From an uncultured Actinomycetes bacterium (GTDB lineage Bacteria > Actinomycetota > Acidimicrobiia > Acidimicrobiales > Ilumatobacteraceae): a stretch of 20,403 nucleotides of DNA. The stretch lies in assembly GCA_903858075.1 (NCBI GenBank), contig CAIOHI010000145.1, positions 1 to 20,403 on the forward strand, in the 5' to 3' direction. The translations under genes and the position numbers were made by a program. Shown here piece by piece: positions 12,487 through 20,093 of the stretch. Position 1 is the stretch's first letter, and each line of letters opens with the position of its first letter. The notes under the pieces are model-generated. The model worked only from the letters and a program-made list of their open reading frames with translations, searched no databases and was not told the DNA's origin.

Positions 12487-13709
12487 GCGGAATTAATCAA
12501 GACAGCATTCGTGAAGAATTCAGTGCATGGGTAGACGCCCACTGGGATGAGGAAATTGGCATCGTCGCCTGGAGAGATCTATTGGTGGCGTCAGGCTGGG
12601 CGGTGCCCTCGTGGCCGGAGCGTTGGTTCGGAAAAGGGTTGCCTGTGTGGGCAGATCAGGTCGTAGCTGGCGTCATTCGCGATAAAGGAGTGGTGGGGCC
12701 GCCCATCGGTGGGGGAATGAACCTTGCAGCGCCAACAATTTTGGTGCATGGTTCCGATGAGGTGAAGGAAAAGTTTTTACGGCCAACTCTCGTTGGCGAA
12801 GTGAAGTGGTGTCAGTTGTTTAGCGAACCAGGCGCGGGTTCAGACCTAGCTGGTTTGTCAGCTAGTGCGGTACGTGATGGCGACGAATGGGTGGTGAATG
12901 GCCAAAAAGTATGGAACACCAGTGCGCAATATGCGGACCTTGGCATGTTGCTGGTGCGTACAAACTGGGATCGTCCGAAACATCATGGTATTTCCTTTTT
13001 TGTTCTACCCATGCATCAACAAGGTGTTGAAGTGCGCCCTATTCATCAAATGAATTATCACAGTTCGTTTAATGAAGTATTCCTTACCGATGCGCGTGTT
13101 CCCACCGAGAACTTAGTGGGTGACACCGAAGACGGTTGGCGCATCGCGCGTACAACCCTTGCTTATGAACGAACCTTCAGCACATTGCGACGTCCCAACT
13201 TTCATAGTGATGAAAGTTCACTCGGCCGCACATTGCGTGAGGCAAAAGAGGAAGCTGAACGCCACTTCAAAACCTATGTGTGGTATCCGCAGCGTGCCGG
13301 TCGGCCAGACTTGGCAATTGAGCGAGCACGTGATTTCGGAGTCGCAAATGACCTCGTAGTGCGTCAGGCCATTACGCGTCTGTACTCCTTTAGTAAGGCA
13401 AGTGAGTGGACCTCCTCGCGCGCGCAAGCAGCGCGTGCCCTTGGTCGTGCTGCAGGCCCAGAAGGTTCTCTCGGCAAACTTGCCGCTTCGGAAGTAGCGC
13501 GCATGTCAAACAAGGTGCACACACTGATATCCGGAACACAAGGTGTGTTAAAAGACGGCGACAGCCCGCTCGATGCGGTCATTGCAGAGGTGCTCATCTC
13601 TACGCCGGCGCAATCTATTGCGGGTGGGACCGACGAAATTCAGCGCAATATCATCGGTGAGAAAATTCTGGGTCTATCGCGCGAACCAGAAGCGAAAAGC
13701 GAGAAGTAA
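12483..13709 (+). CDS. Acyl-CoA dehydrogenase (FadE type)
   Basis: FAD-dependent alpha,beta-dehydrogenase of acyl-CoA thioesters, 408 residues. WCQLFSEPGAGSDLAGL (109-125) is the flavin/substrate signature, VNGQKVWNTSA follows, and the C-terminus has IAGGTDEIQRNIIGEKILGL. At the medium-chain enzyme's catalytic Glu position (YEGT) there is Gly381. Glu229 in TTLAYERTFS lies near the helix position used by isovaleryl-CoA dehydrogenase and is my candidate base. The start is GTG 12483, overlapping the TetR stop as GTGA and preceded by AAAGGA; the frame is open from 12432 but that part lies in the TetR gene. The stop directly abuts the stop of the convergent protease gene. Substrates could be branched, cyclic or steroid-like acyl-CoAs, as for other actinobacterial FadE proteins. 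Confidence 0.92.
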   Translation: MSGINQDSIREEFSAWVDAHWDEEIGIVAWRDLLVASGWAVPSWPERWFGKGLPVWADQVVAGVIRDKGVVGPPIGGGMNLAAPTILVHGSDEVKEKFLRPTLVGEVKWCQLFSEPGAGSDLAGLSASAVRDGDEWVVNGQKVWNTSAQYADLGMLLVRTNWDRPKHHGISFFVLPMHQQGVEVRPIHQMNYHSSFNEVFLTDARVPTENLVGDTEDGWRIARTTLAYERTFSTLRRPNFHSDESSLGRTLREAKEEAERHFKTYVWYPQRAGRPDLAIERARDFGVANDLVVRQAITRLYSFSKASEWTSSRAQAARALGRAAGPEGSLGKLAASEVARMSNKVHTLISGTQGVLKDGDSPLDAVIAEVLISTPAQSIAGGTDEIQRNIIGEKILGLSREPEAKSEK

Positions 13710-14624
13710 TTAATTTCGCGACAGCGATGCTTGTTCGGCTGCACGCATCCATGCTTGTGCACCATCATGATCGCCCAGCGAACTTAACGACTGTGAAATT
13801 TTTGCTGCGATGAGTGCGTTGGGCTGCTGGCGAAATGCCTCGGCTCCAATTTTTGCAGCCTCGTCATAGTTCCCTACACGTTGCAACCCAGACATCACCA
13901 AAATGATGTAATCGGTTTGCGAGAGACCAGAAGTAGTGGCGCCCCTGCGTTGACGTGACCCAAATAGTTGGAGTTGCATAATAAGAAGAATTGCTGTGAG
14001 CGGGAGAAAACTTCGCGCAGCTTCGTAGGTCACCGCGGCAACAAGCCCAGCAGAGGTAAGTGCAACGCTGAACCACATCATGAAACTTGCCCCACGACGT
14101 GGCGCTATTTTCTCGAGGGCTGCAGACACAATGGCGCCTCCATCGAGAGGAATGACTGGTATGAGATTCACCACAGCCAAAACAATGCCCGCCCACCAAA
14201 TGCTGAGCGTTGCGTCGTTGCGCAAAATATCGCTGCGTGACAAGGGGTTCGCTCCTAGCAAAAACATGGCAATAGTTGCAACGGTTCCTTGAGCGAATGA
14301 CCCAGCTGCTGCGATACCTGCTCGTTCCCATCGGGCAAGCGGGCGACTCGGTAAATATGAGGCATAGCCAGCAAGAAAGTCGAGTGAAATTTCGGCATGT
14401 GCTCCGGTGGCGCGGGCGGCGAGCGCATGGCCCAGTTCGTGAATGAGGGTGAAAACAGCGAGTGTTCCCGCAACCCACAGCCCAAGCGAACCACCATAAA
14501 CAAAGACAACGAGACCGAGAAAGACAATGAATCCGGGGCGAATTTCCACGCGGAAACCGAGAAGCGTGAAACTTCTGAAGTGGGTGCCGCGTTCTTTCAA
14601 CATTCGCTTGAAGCCTAAGGGCAT
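13710..14624 (-). CDS. M50 site-2-type membrane metalloprotease with TPR-like tail
   Basis: Intramembrane zinc protease of 304 residues, SpoIVFB/rhomboid-unrelated S2P family. The zinc motif is HELGH (His62, Glu63, His66) in a hydrophobic helix, and the third ligand is Asp161 in NLIPVIPLDGG. Several membrane segments lie between residues 30 and 220. The last 70 residues are soluble and read like two TPR-type helix pairs (GNYDEAAKIGAEAFRQQPNALIAAKISQSLSSLGDHDGAQAWMRAAEQ). The ATG at 14624 is 20 nt from the divergent ppdK start; AGAGG lies 4 nt upstream, so a leadered start is possible. It could process an anti-sigma factor or another membrane protein; no partner is visible. Confidence 0.88.
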   Translation of the reverse strand: MPLGFKRMLKERGTHFRSFTLLGFRVEIRPGFIVFLGLVVFVYGGSLGLWVAGTLAVFTLIHELGHALAARATGAHAEISLDFLAGYASYLPSRPLARWERAGIAAAGSFAQGTVATIAMFLLGANPLSRSDILRNDATLSIWWAGIVLAVVNLIPVIPLDGGAIVSAALEKIAPRRGASFMMWFSVALTSAGLVAAVTYEAARSFLPLTAILLIMQLQLFGSRQRRGATTSGLSQTDYIILVMSGLQRVGNYDEAAKIGAEAFRQQPNALIAAKISQSLSSLGDHDGAQAWMRAAEQASLSRN

Positions 14625-14632
14625 TACGCCTC

Positions 14633-14638
14633 TAGACT
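14633..14638 (+). promoter_or_regulatory. -10 box for leaderless ppdK transcript
   Basis: TAGACT, then 6 nt, then GTG 14645. TTGAAG at 14608-14613, inside the divergent protease gene, is a possible -35 with a 19-nt spacer. The box overlaps the sequence TCTAGA (14631-14636), which sits at the equivalent position for the minus-strand gene. Confidence 0.6.
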
Positions 14639-14644
14639 TTTACC

Positions 14645-17320
14645 GTGCCACTTGTATATGCCTTCGACCACAAACATCGCCGTTCTCCACGAGACATGAA
14701 AGATCTTCTCGGTGGAAAGGGTGCCAACCTCGCCGAGATGATGAGCGTCTTGAACCTCCCGGTGCCTCATGGTTTTACCGTGACCACCGATGCGTGCCGT
14801 GAGTACATGAAGGGTGGATGGCCAAAAGGCCTCGACCTCGAAATTGCAAAGCAAGTTTCTGCGCTCGAGAAAAAAATGGGACGCAAACTTGGCAATGTTG
14901 CCGACCCACTTTTGGTGTCGGTGCGCTCTGGTGCAAAGTTCTCTATGCCAGGCATGATGGACACCGTTCTCAACTTGGGTTTGAATGACAAAACAGTTGT
15001 TGGTCTCGCCAAGGCAAGCGATGAGCGTTTTGCTTACGACTCGTATCGTCGTTTCATCAGCATGTACGGCCGCATTGTGCTTGGTCTTGGCGGTGAAGAG
15101 TTTGAACACGAACTCACCCAGGCTCGTTTAGCCGCTGGAGTTTCTTCAGACGCTGAAATTCCTGCTGCTGCACTCAAGGCCATTTGCGACTCGTATAAGA
15201 AAATTGTGCAGACCCACACGGGTAAGCCATTTCCTCAAGACCCTGTCAAGCAGTTGCGTGGAGCAATTGAAGCAGTGTTCCGTTCCTGGAATGGATCACG
15301 TGCCATTGCCTACCGTGTACGTGAGAAAATAAGCCACGATCTTGGTACTGCCGTCAATGTTCAGGCCATGGTGTTCGGCAACCGCGATAGCAACTCAGGA
15401 ACTGGTGTTGGTTTTACGCGGAATGCGGCAACAGGCGACAACAAGCCATATGGCGACTTCTTAGTAAATGCCCAGGGTGAAGATGTTGTTGCTGGTATTC
15501 GCAACACAGAAGACCTCGACGCGCTAAAGAGAAAATTCCCCGTTATTCATAGCGAACTCATGGCCATTTTCTTGCGCCTTGAGAAGCACTACAAAGATAT
15601 GTGTGACACAGAGTTCACCATTGATCAGGGCAAGTTGTGGATGTTGCAAACACGTGTTGGCAAGCGCACAGGTGCAGCTGCACTCAAGATGGCTGTCGAC
15701 ATGACCAAGGGCACCGGCAAAGGTAAAGGTGCTTGGAAAATTTCGCGCAAAGAAGCCATCATGCGCGTTACTGCCGACCACCTCGATCAGGTGTTGCACC
15801 CGCAGTTCGCTAACAAAGGAATTGTGCTCACAAAGGGTCTCGCTGCATCACCTGGTGCTGCAGTAGGCAAGGTCTATTTCACCGCCGACGATGCAGCCGA
15901 TGCAGCCGATCGTGGCGAAGCAGTCATCTTGGTGCGCAACGAAACAAGCCCTGAAGATGTTCACGGCATGATGGTGTCGCAAGGCATTCTCACTGCACGC
16001 GGCGGGCTCGTCAGCCATGCCGCAGTGGTGGCTCGCGGATGGGGTACACCTGCCATCGTGGGCGCCGAAGCCGTGCGCATTGAAGGCAAGCAGTTCTCGG
16101 TTGGCAGCATTGTTGTGAAAGAGGGCGACGTTATTTCACTCGATGGCGCATCGGGCGAAGTAGTTGTTGGCGAGTTGAAGCTCGAAGCCTCAAAGCCACC
16201 AAAAGAATTTGAAACTATTTTGAAGTGGTCCGACGAAATTCGTAAGGGCAAACTTGCCGTGCGTGCCAACGCCGACACCGGTGAAGATGCAAAAAATGCT
16301 CGCGAACTTGGGGCAGAAGGTATTGGCTTGTGCCGTACCGAGCACATGTTCCTTGCTCCCGACCGTTTGCCTGTTGTGCGCCGCATGATCTTGGCCGATA
16401 CGCCTGAAGAAGAAACTGCAGCTCTTGAAGAACTTCGCAAAGTGCAAAAAGAAGACTTTGCTGCCATCTTCCGCGAGATGTCGGGCCTTCCCGTCACCGT
16501 TCGCTTGCTCGACCCGCCACTTCACGAGTTCTTGCCACGCGTGCTCGACCTTGAAGTAAAAAAGGCTTCGGTTGGTTTAACCCACGAAGAAGAGAAGTTG
16601 TTGGAAGCAGCCGAAAGCTGGGCTGAATTCAACCCAATGATTGGTACCCGTGGTGTGCGACTCGGCGTTATTAAGCCAGGTCTTTATGCCATGCAAGTGC
16701 GAGCACTAATGGAAGCTGCCGACCAAGTATCGGGCGAAGGTTTCAAGCCCATTGCAGAAGTAATGATTCCTCTCACCGTTACACGTGAAGAACTTGCTCT
16801 TGCTCGTTCATGGGTCGAAGAAGTGTTGCGTGAAAATGCCACACGTCCTGCGCCAATGAACAAAGGCAAAAAAGTGTCGCGCCCGAAGGTCACCATCGGA
16901 ACAATGATTGAGACCCCTCGTGCCGCACTGCGTGCCGATGAACTTGCAGAAGAAGCCGATTTCTTCAGCTTTGGTACCAACGACCTCACACAGTTGGTCT
17001 TTGGTTTCAGCCGTGACGACATTGAAAGCCGCATGATGCCTGCGTATCTTGAAGCTGGTCTCTTGAAGCGCAACCCTTTTGAAACCATCGACCAAACCGG
17101 CGTTGGTGAATTGGTGTTCCTTGCTACTCAACGTGGTCGCAAGGTAAAGCGTGATCTCAAAATTGGCGTATGTGGTGAGCACGGTGGCGACCCAGAGTCC
17201 ATTGAACTGTTCTACAAAGCTGGCTTGAACTACGTCAGCTGCTCTCCGTTCCGTGTACCTATTGCGCGCTTGTCTGCAGCACAATCGGTATTGGGCGCAA
17301 AACATAGCGAAACCAAGTAG
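14645..17320 (+). CDS. ppdK: Pyruvate, phosphate dikinase
   Basis: Interconverts pyruvate + ATP + Pi and PEP + AMP + PPi, linking glycolysis and gluconeogenesis. The 891 residues carry all three domains: an ATP-grasp part beginning YAFDHKHRRSPRDMKDLLGGKGANLAEM, the swivelling phosphohistidine domain with GGLVSHAAVVARGWGTPAIVG (His458), and the PEP/pyruvate barrel with GLCRTEHMF, GTRGVRLG, FGTNDLTQ and GVCGEHGGDP (Cys843). Residue 456 is Val where plant and many bacterial enzymes have the Thr used for regulatory phosphorylation. The GTG start is set by TAGACT 6 nt upstream; no Shine-Dalgarno is present. PEP synthase is excluded by the N-terminal motif and length. Confidence 0.96.
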   Translation: MPLVYAFDHKHRRSPRDMKDLLGGKGANLAEMMSVLNLPVPHGFTVTTDACREYMKGGWPKGLDLEIAKQVSALEKKMGRKLGNVADPLLVSVRSGAKFSMPGMMDTVLNLGLNDKTVVGLAKASDERFAYDSYRRFISMYGRIVLGLGGEEFEHELTQARLAAGVSSDAEIPAAALKAICDSYKKIVQTHTGKPFPQDPVKQLRGAIEAVFRSWNGSRAIAYRVREKISHDLGTAVNVQAMVFGNRDSNSGTGVGFTRNAATGDNKPYGDFLVNAQGEDVVAGIRNTEDLDALKRKFPVIHSELMAIFLRLEKHYKDMCDTEFTIDQGKLWMLQTRVGKRTGAAALKMAVDMTKGTGKGKGAWKISRKEAIMRVTADHLDQVLHPQFANKGIVLTKGLAASPGAAVGKVYFTADDAADAADRGEAVILVRNETSPEDVHGMMVSQGILTARGGLVSHAAVVARGWGTPAIVGAEAVRIEGKQFSVGSIVVKEGDVISLDGASGEVVVGELKLEASKPPKEFETILKWSDEIRKGKLAVRANADTGEDAKNARELGAEGIGLCRTEHMFLAPDRLPVVRRMILADTPEEETAALEELRKVQKEDFAAIFREMSGLPVTVRLLDPPLHEFLPRVLDLEVKKASVGLTHEEEKLLEAAESWAEFNPMIGTRGVRLGVIKPGLYAMQVRALMEAADQVSGEGFKPIAEVMIPLTVTREELALARSWVEEVLRENATRPAPMNKGKKVSRPKVTIGTMIETPRAALRADELAEEADFFSFGTNDLTQLVFGFSRDDIESRMMPAYLEAGLLKRNPFETIDQTGVGELVFLATQRGRKVKRDLKIGVCGEHGGDPESIELFYKAGLNYVSCSPFRVPIARLSAAQSVLGAKHSETK

Positions 17321-17356
17321 ATATCACTGTTCCATTCGTTTTTGCATCTACGTCAG

Positions 17357-17382
17357 GGTCAACACAATTCGTTGACCTCAAC
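17357..17382 (+). repeat. Overlapping inverted repeats just ahead of the terC-like start
   Basis: GGTCAAC (17357-17363) and GTTGACC (17371-17377) form a 7-bp inverted repeat with a 7-nt loop. The right arm also pairs with TCAAC (17378-17382) across 2 nt. The GTG start is the next base. The elements could be an operator or alternative RNA hairpins; there is no T-run, so a terminator is unlikely. Confidence 0.45.
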
Positions 17383-18300
17383 GTGGGTGCTGGCACCTGG
17401 TTCTTCTTAGCCGCTGTCGTTGCATCACTGTTGCTCATCGACCTCCTTGTGGTTCACCGCAAGGCCTCGGTCATGTCTACGCGTCGTGCTGCAGTCGAGT
17501 CGGCAGTGTGGATCAGCATTGGGCTGCTTTTCTCTCTGTATGTTTTTGCCGCTTTTGGGGCAAGTTCATCTGGTGAATTCCTGAGCGCATATCTCATTGA
17601 GAAGAGCCTGAGCATCGACAACGTATTCGTATGGTCGGTCATATTGACGCACTACCGGGTGCCTGAACAGTTCCAGCATCGTGTCTTGTTCTGGGGAATA
17701 TTTGGAGCACTTGCAATGCGCTTCGCCTTTATTTTTGCCGGGGTAGCAGTCATTCAAAAATTCGACTTCACCTTGATTATTTTTGGTGCTTTCTTGGTCT
17801 ACGCCGGAGCACAACTTTTCAGGGGTGATGAAGATTTCGACCCGTCGAAAAGCAAACCGATGGCGCTTTTTCATCGCTTCGTTCCAAGCACTGAAGATCT
17901 TGATGGCCAAAAACTAGTTACCAAACGCAATGGCCGCCGCTTGGCGACCCCGTTACTCGCCGTTCTCGTTCTTATTGAATTAACTGATGTCATTTTTGCG
18001 GTCGACTCAGTTCCGGCCGTGTTGGCAATTAGCCATGAACAATTCATCGCCTTTTCATCAAACGCATTCGCAATTTTAGGTTTACGCGCGCTGTACTTTG
18101 TTCTTGCTGATATCCGTCATCGTTTTGAATACCTCGAGCAAGGCATTGCGACAATTCTCATTTTTGTGGGCGTCAAAATGGCGCTGTCTCTGTGGTTCCA
18201 TATTCCCACTTATGTGTCTCTCGCGGTCATTGGTGGAGTGCTCGCGGCATCGGTGTTGTGGTCGCTGCGAAAGACTCAAGGAGATTCAGGCGAAGGCTAG
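17383..18300 (+). CDS. TerC-family membrane protein (metal homeostasis type)
   Basis: Polytopic inner-membrane protein of 305 residues in the TerC/Alx family, whose members export or balance metal ions such as Mn. The two family signatures are present: SLSIDNVFVW (75-84) and ELTDVIFAVDSVPAVLAIS (199-217, Asp202 and Asp208), both acidic residues within membrane helices. Seven to nine hydrophobic segments are visible, with a charged cytoplasmic-looking loop at about 147-187. GTG 17383 is the only in-frame start near the N-terminus; it has no Shine-Dalgarno and no TANNNT box at the right distance. It lies 62 nt after ppdK and could be co-transcribed. Tellurite resistance itself is not implied. 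Confidence 0.88.
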   Translation: MGAGTWFFLAAVVASLLLIDLLVVHRKASVMSTRRAAVESAVWISIGLLFSLYVFAAFGASSSGEFLSAYLIEKSLSIDNVFVWSVILTHYRVPEQFQHRVLFWGIFGALAMRFAFIFAGVAVIQKFDFTLIIFGAFLVYAGAQLFRGDEDFDPSKSKPMALFHRFVPSTEDLDGQKLVTKRNGRRLATPLLAVLVLIELTDVIFAVDSVPAVLAISHEQFIAFSSNAFAILGLRALYFVLADIRHRFEYLEQGIATILIFVGVKMALSLWFHIPTYVSLAVIGGVLAASVLWSLRKTQGDSGEG

Positions 18301-18304
18301 GCAG

Positions 18305-18310
18305 TAGCCT
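18305..18310 (+). promoter_or_regulatory. Possible -10 box for dnaG
   Basis: TAGCCT is 7 nt before the dnaG ATG at 18318, one base more than the other boxes. It would give a zero- or one-base leader. Confidence 0.45.
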
Positions 18311-18317
18311 CTCGCTT

Positions 18318-20078
18318 ATGGCAATCTCCGACGACGACATTGAGGCGCTGCGTCAACGCGTGTCCATTGTCGACATCGTGCAAGCCTCAGTTGCATTGCG
18401 CCGTGTGGGTCGTAACTGGGTGGGGTTGTGCCCTTTCCATGCAGAGAAGTCTGGTTCATTCAATGTGCGTGAAGAGACGGGCCGTTATCGCTGCTTTGGT
18501 TGCGGTGCTTCAGGTGATGTTTTCAAATTTGTACAAGACATGGAGCATGTCGATTTTGTTGGTTCGGTAGAAGCTCTTGCAGCCAAAGTAGGCATGCAAC
18601 TCAACTACACCTCGGGCACAGAGTCGAAAGATCGTCAGCGGCGTAAGAAGCTTGTTGCAGTTATGGACAACGCGGCAACGTGGTATCACGAGCGTTTATT
18701 GAATAGCCCCGATGCGCGAGAAGCTCGCGACTACCTACGCTCGCGTGGGTTGGCTGGCGACATTGCCCGACAATTCCGTATTGGCTGGGCGCCAGACGAC
18801 TGGGATGCGCTCAGCGTGGGCTTGTCGCAAGGCAAGCAGGCCTCGGTAGAAGACCTGCGAGAAACAGGCCTTGCATTCACCAATAAGCGGGGGAAATTGC
18901 AAGACGCTTTTCGCGCCCGCATTTTGTTTCCTATTTTTTCCGACACCGGAGACGTGCTTGCATTCGGCGGGCGCATTATGCCGGGCAGCACCGACCCTGC
19001 GAAATACAAGAACTCACCTGAAACCCCCATCTATTCCAAGTCGCGCACCTTGTATGGGTTGAATTGGGCAAAGTCCGACATCGTGGCAAGTGATCAAGTT
19101 GTCATTTGCGAGGGCTATACCGACGTCATTGGTTTTCATCGCGCTGGCATTGCTCGCGCGGTTGCAACATGTGGAACAGCGCTCACCGAAGAGCACGTGC
19201 GTATTTTGAAACGCTTCGCGAATCGCGTAGTGCTGGCATTCGACGCCGACGCTGCGGGTCAAGGTGCCGCCGAGCGTTTTTACGAATGGGAGTCGAAGTA
19301 CTCGGTCAGCGTGAGTGTTGCACATTTCCCTGCAGGAAAAGACCCAGGTGAACTCTCGTTAACAGACCCCACTGCATTGCGCGAAGCCATCGACAACGCT
19401 CAGCCATTTTTAGGTTTCCGTTTGCAGCGCGTGCTCGATGCAAGTTCCATTCGCACGCCTGAAGACAGAGCAAAAACTGCAGAGAAAGCTGTTGGGGTTA
19501 TTAACGAACATCCCGACATCAACGTGCGCAAAATTTACGCTGGTCAGGTGGCAAGCCACACCGGTCTCCCCGTCGCCGATGTGGTGAAGCGCGTTGAAAC
19601 TCGTACTCGCAATGTTTCATTTACCCCCGTCGACCAGCAACGCTCGGCACGTGAAAACGCCGAGTTCGTTGCCGTGGCCACCCTCTTGCACGAGTGGGAC
19701 ACCATTGCCCCGTGGCTTGTCGAGGGTCTTTTCCCCACTGAAACCATGCGTCGGGCCTTTCTCGCCTTAGCCGAGAGCAATGGCAACCTTGAAAGTGCAC
19801 TCGAATTGGCCGACCCTGAGGCCCGTGAGGTCTTAGAGCGGGCTGCAGTAGCCGATATTGAGGCCGATGGGCGCAGAGAGGCAATGAACCTGCTCTCAGC
19901 AGCAGTGCGTAGGGAACTCGCTGGTCACCGCGGAGTAACCGACCCAGAAATGTTGTTGTCTGACCGCGATGCACGACTGCAACTTGAACTTCTTGAAGAC
20001 CGACACGCAAGTGAAAATGCCGCTGCATTTCTGTTGGAGTGGGTCAGTGAGCGGGCGGTAAATCATGTCACAGAATGA
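18318..20078 (+). CDS. dnaG: DNA primase
   Basis: Synthesises RNA primers for replication. The 586 residues are near the usual 580-640. The N-terminal zinc domain has Cys38, His41, Cys59 and Cys62 (CPFH...CFGC). The core has the YGL-type segment LYGLNWAK and a TOPRIM domain with EGYTDV (Glu265) and FDADAAGQG (Asp309, Asp311). The C-terminal helicase-binding region is helical and weakly conserved, as expected. ATG 18318 begins MAISDDDIEALRQRVSIVDIV as in other primases; a frame open from 18192 would overlap the preceding membrane-protein gene and is unlike DnaG. It sits 17 nt after that gene and 15 nt before a sigma factor. Confidence 0.96.
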   Translation: MAISDDDIEALRQRVSIVDIVQASVALRRVGRNWVGLCPFHAEKSGSFNVREETGRYRCFGCGASGDVFKFVQDMEHVDFVGSVEALAAKVGMQLNYTSGTESKDRQRRKKLVAVMDNAATWYHERLLNSPDAREARDYLRSRGLAGDIARQFRIGWAPDDWDALSVGLSQGKQASVEDLRETGLAFTNKRGKLQDAFRARILFPIFSDTGDVLAFGGRIMPGSTDPAKYKNSPETPIYSKSRTLYGLNWAKSDIVASDQVVICEGYTDVIGFHRAGIARAVATCGTALTEEHVRILKRFANRVVLAFDADAAGQGAAERFYEWESKYSVSVSVAHFPAGKDPGELSLTDPTALREAIDNAQPFLGFRLQRVLDASSIRTPEDRAKTAEKAVGVINEHPDINVRKIYAGQVASHTGLPVADVVKRVETRTRNVSFTPVDQQRSARENAEFVAVATLLHEWDTIAPWLVEGLFPTETMRRAFLALAESNGNLESALELADPEAREVLERAAVADIEADGRREAMNLLSAAVRRELAGHRGVTDPEMLLSDRDARLQLELLEDRHASENAAAFLLEWVSERAVNHVTE

Positions 20079-20081
20079 ATC

Positions 20082-20087
20082 TAGGCT
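20082..20087 (+). promoter_or_regulatory. -10 box for leaderless sigma-factor transcript
   Basis: TAGGCT, then 6 nt, then GTG 20094. It lies only 3 nt beyond the dnaG stop, so the sigma gene can be transcribed separately from dnaG. Confidence 0.6.
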
Positions 20088-20093
20088 GTTGGC

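Noticed and set aside
13864..14478. 204-codon frame overlapping the M50 gene on the same strand
   Set aside because: Cys/Arg/His-rich translation without family features; the other frame has HELGH and the membrane helices.
15890..15907. Direct repeat GATGCAGCC x2 in ppdK
   Set aside because: It encodes a short Asp-Ala-Ala repeat in a linker region; too short to be a meaningful repeat element.
15961..16497. 178-codon open frame antisense to ppdK
   Set aside because: Low-complexity Ser/Ala/Arg composition and no start signal; a shadow of ppdK.
18192..18317. N-terminal extension of dnaG
   Set aside because: It overlaps the end of the TerC-like gene in another frame and is unlike primase; MAISDDDIEALRQ at 18318 is the typical beginning.
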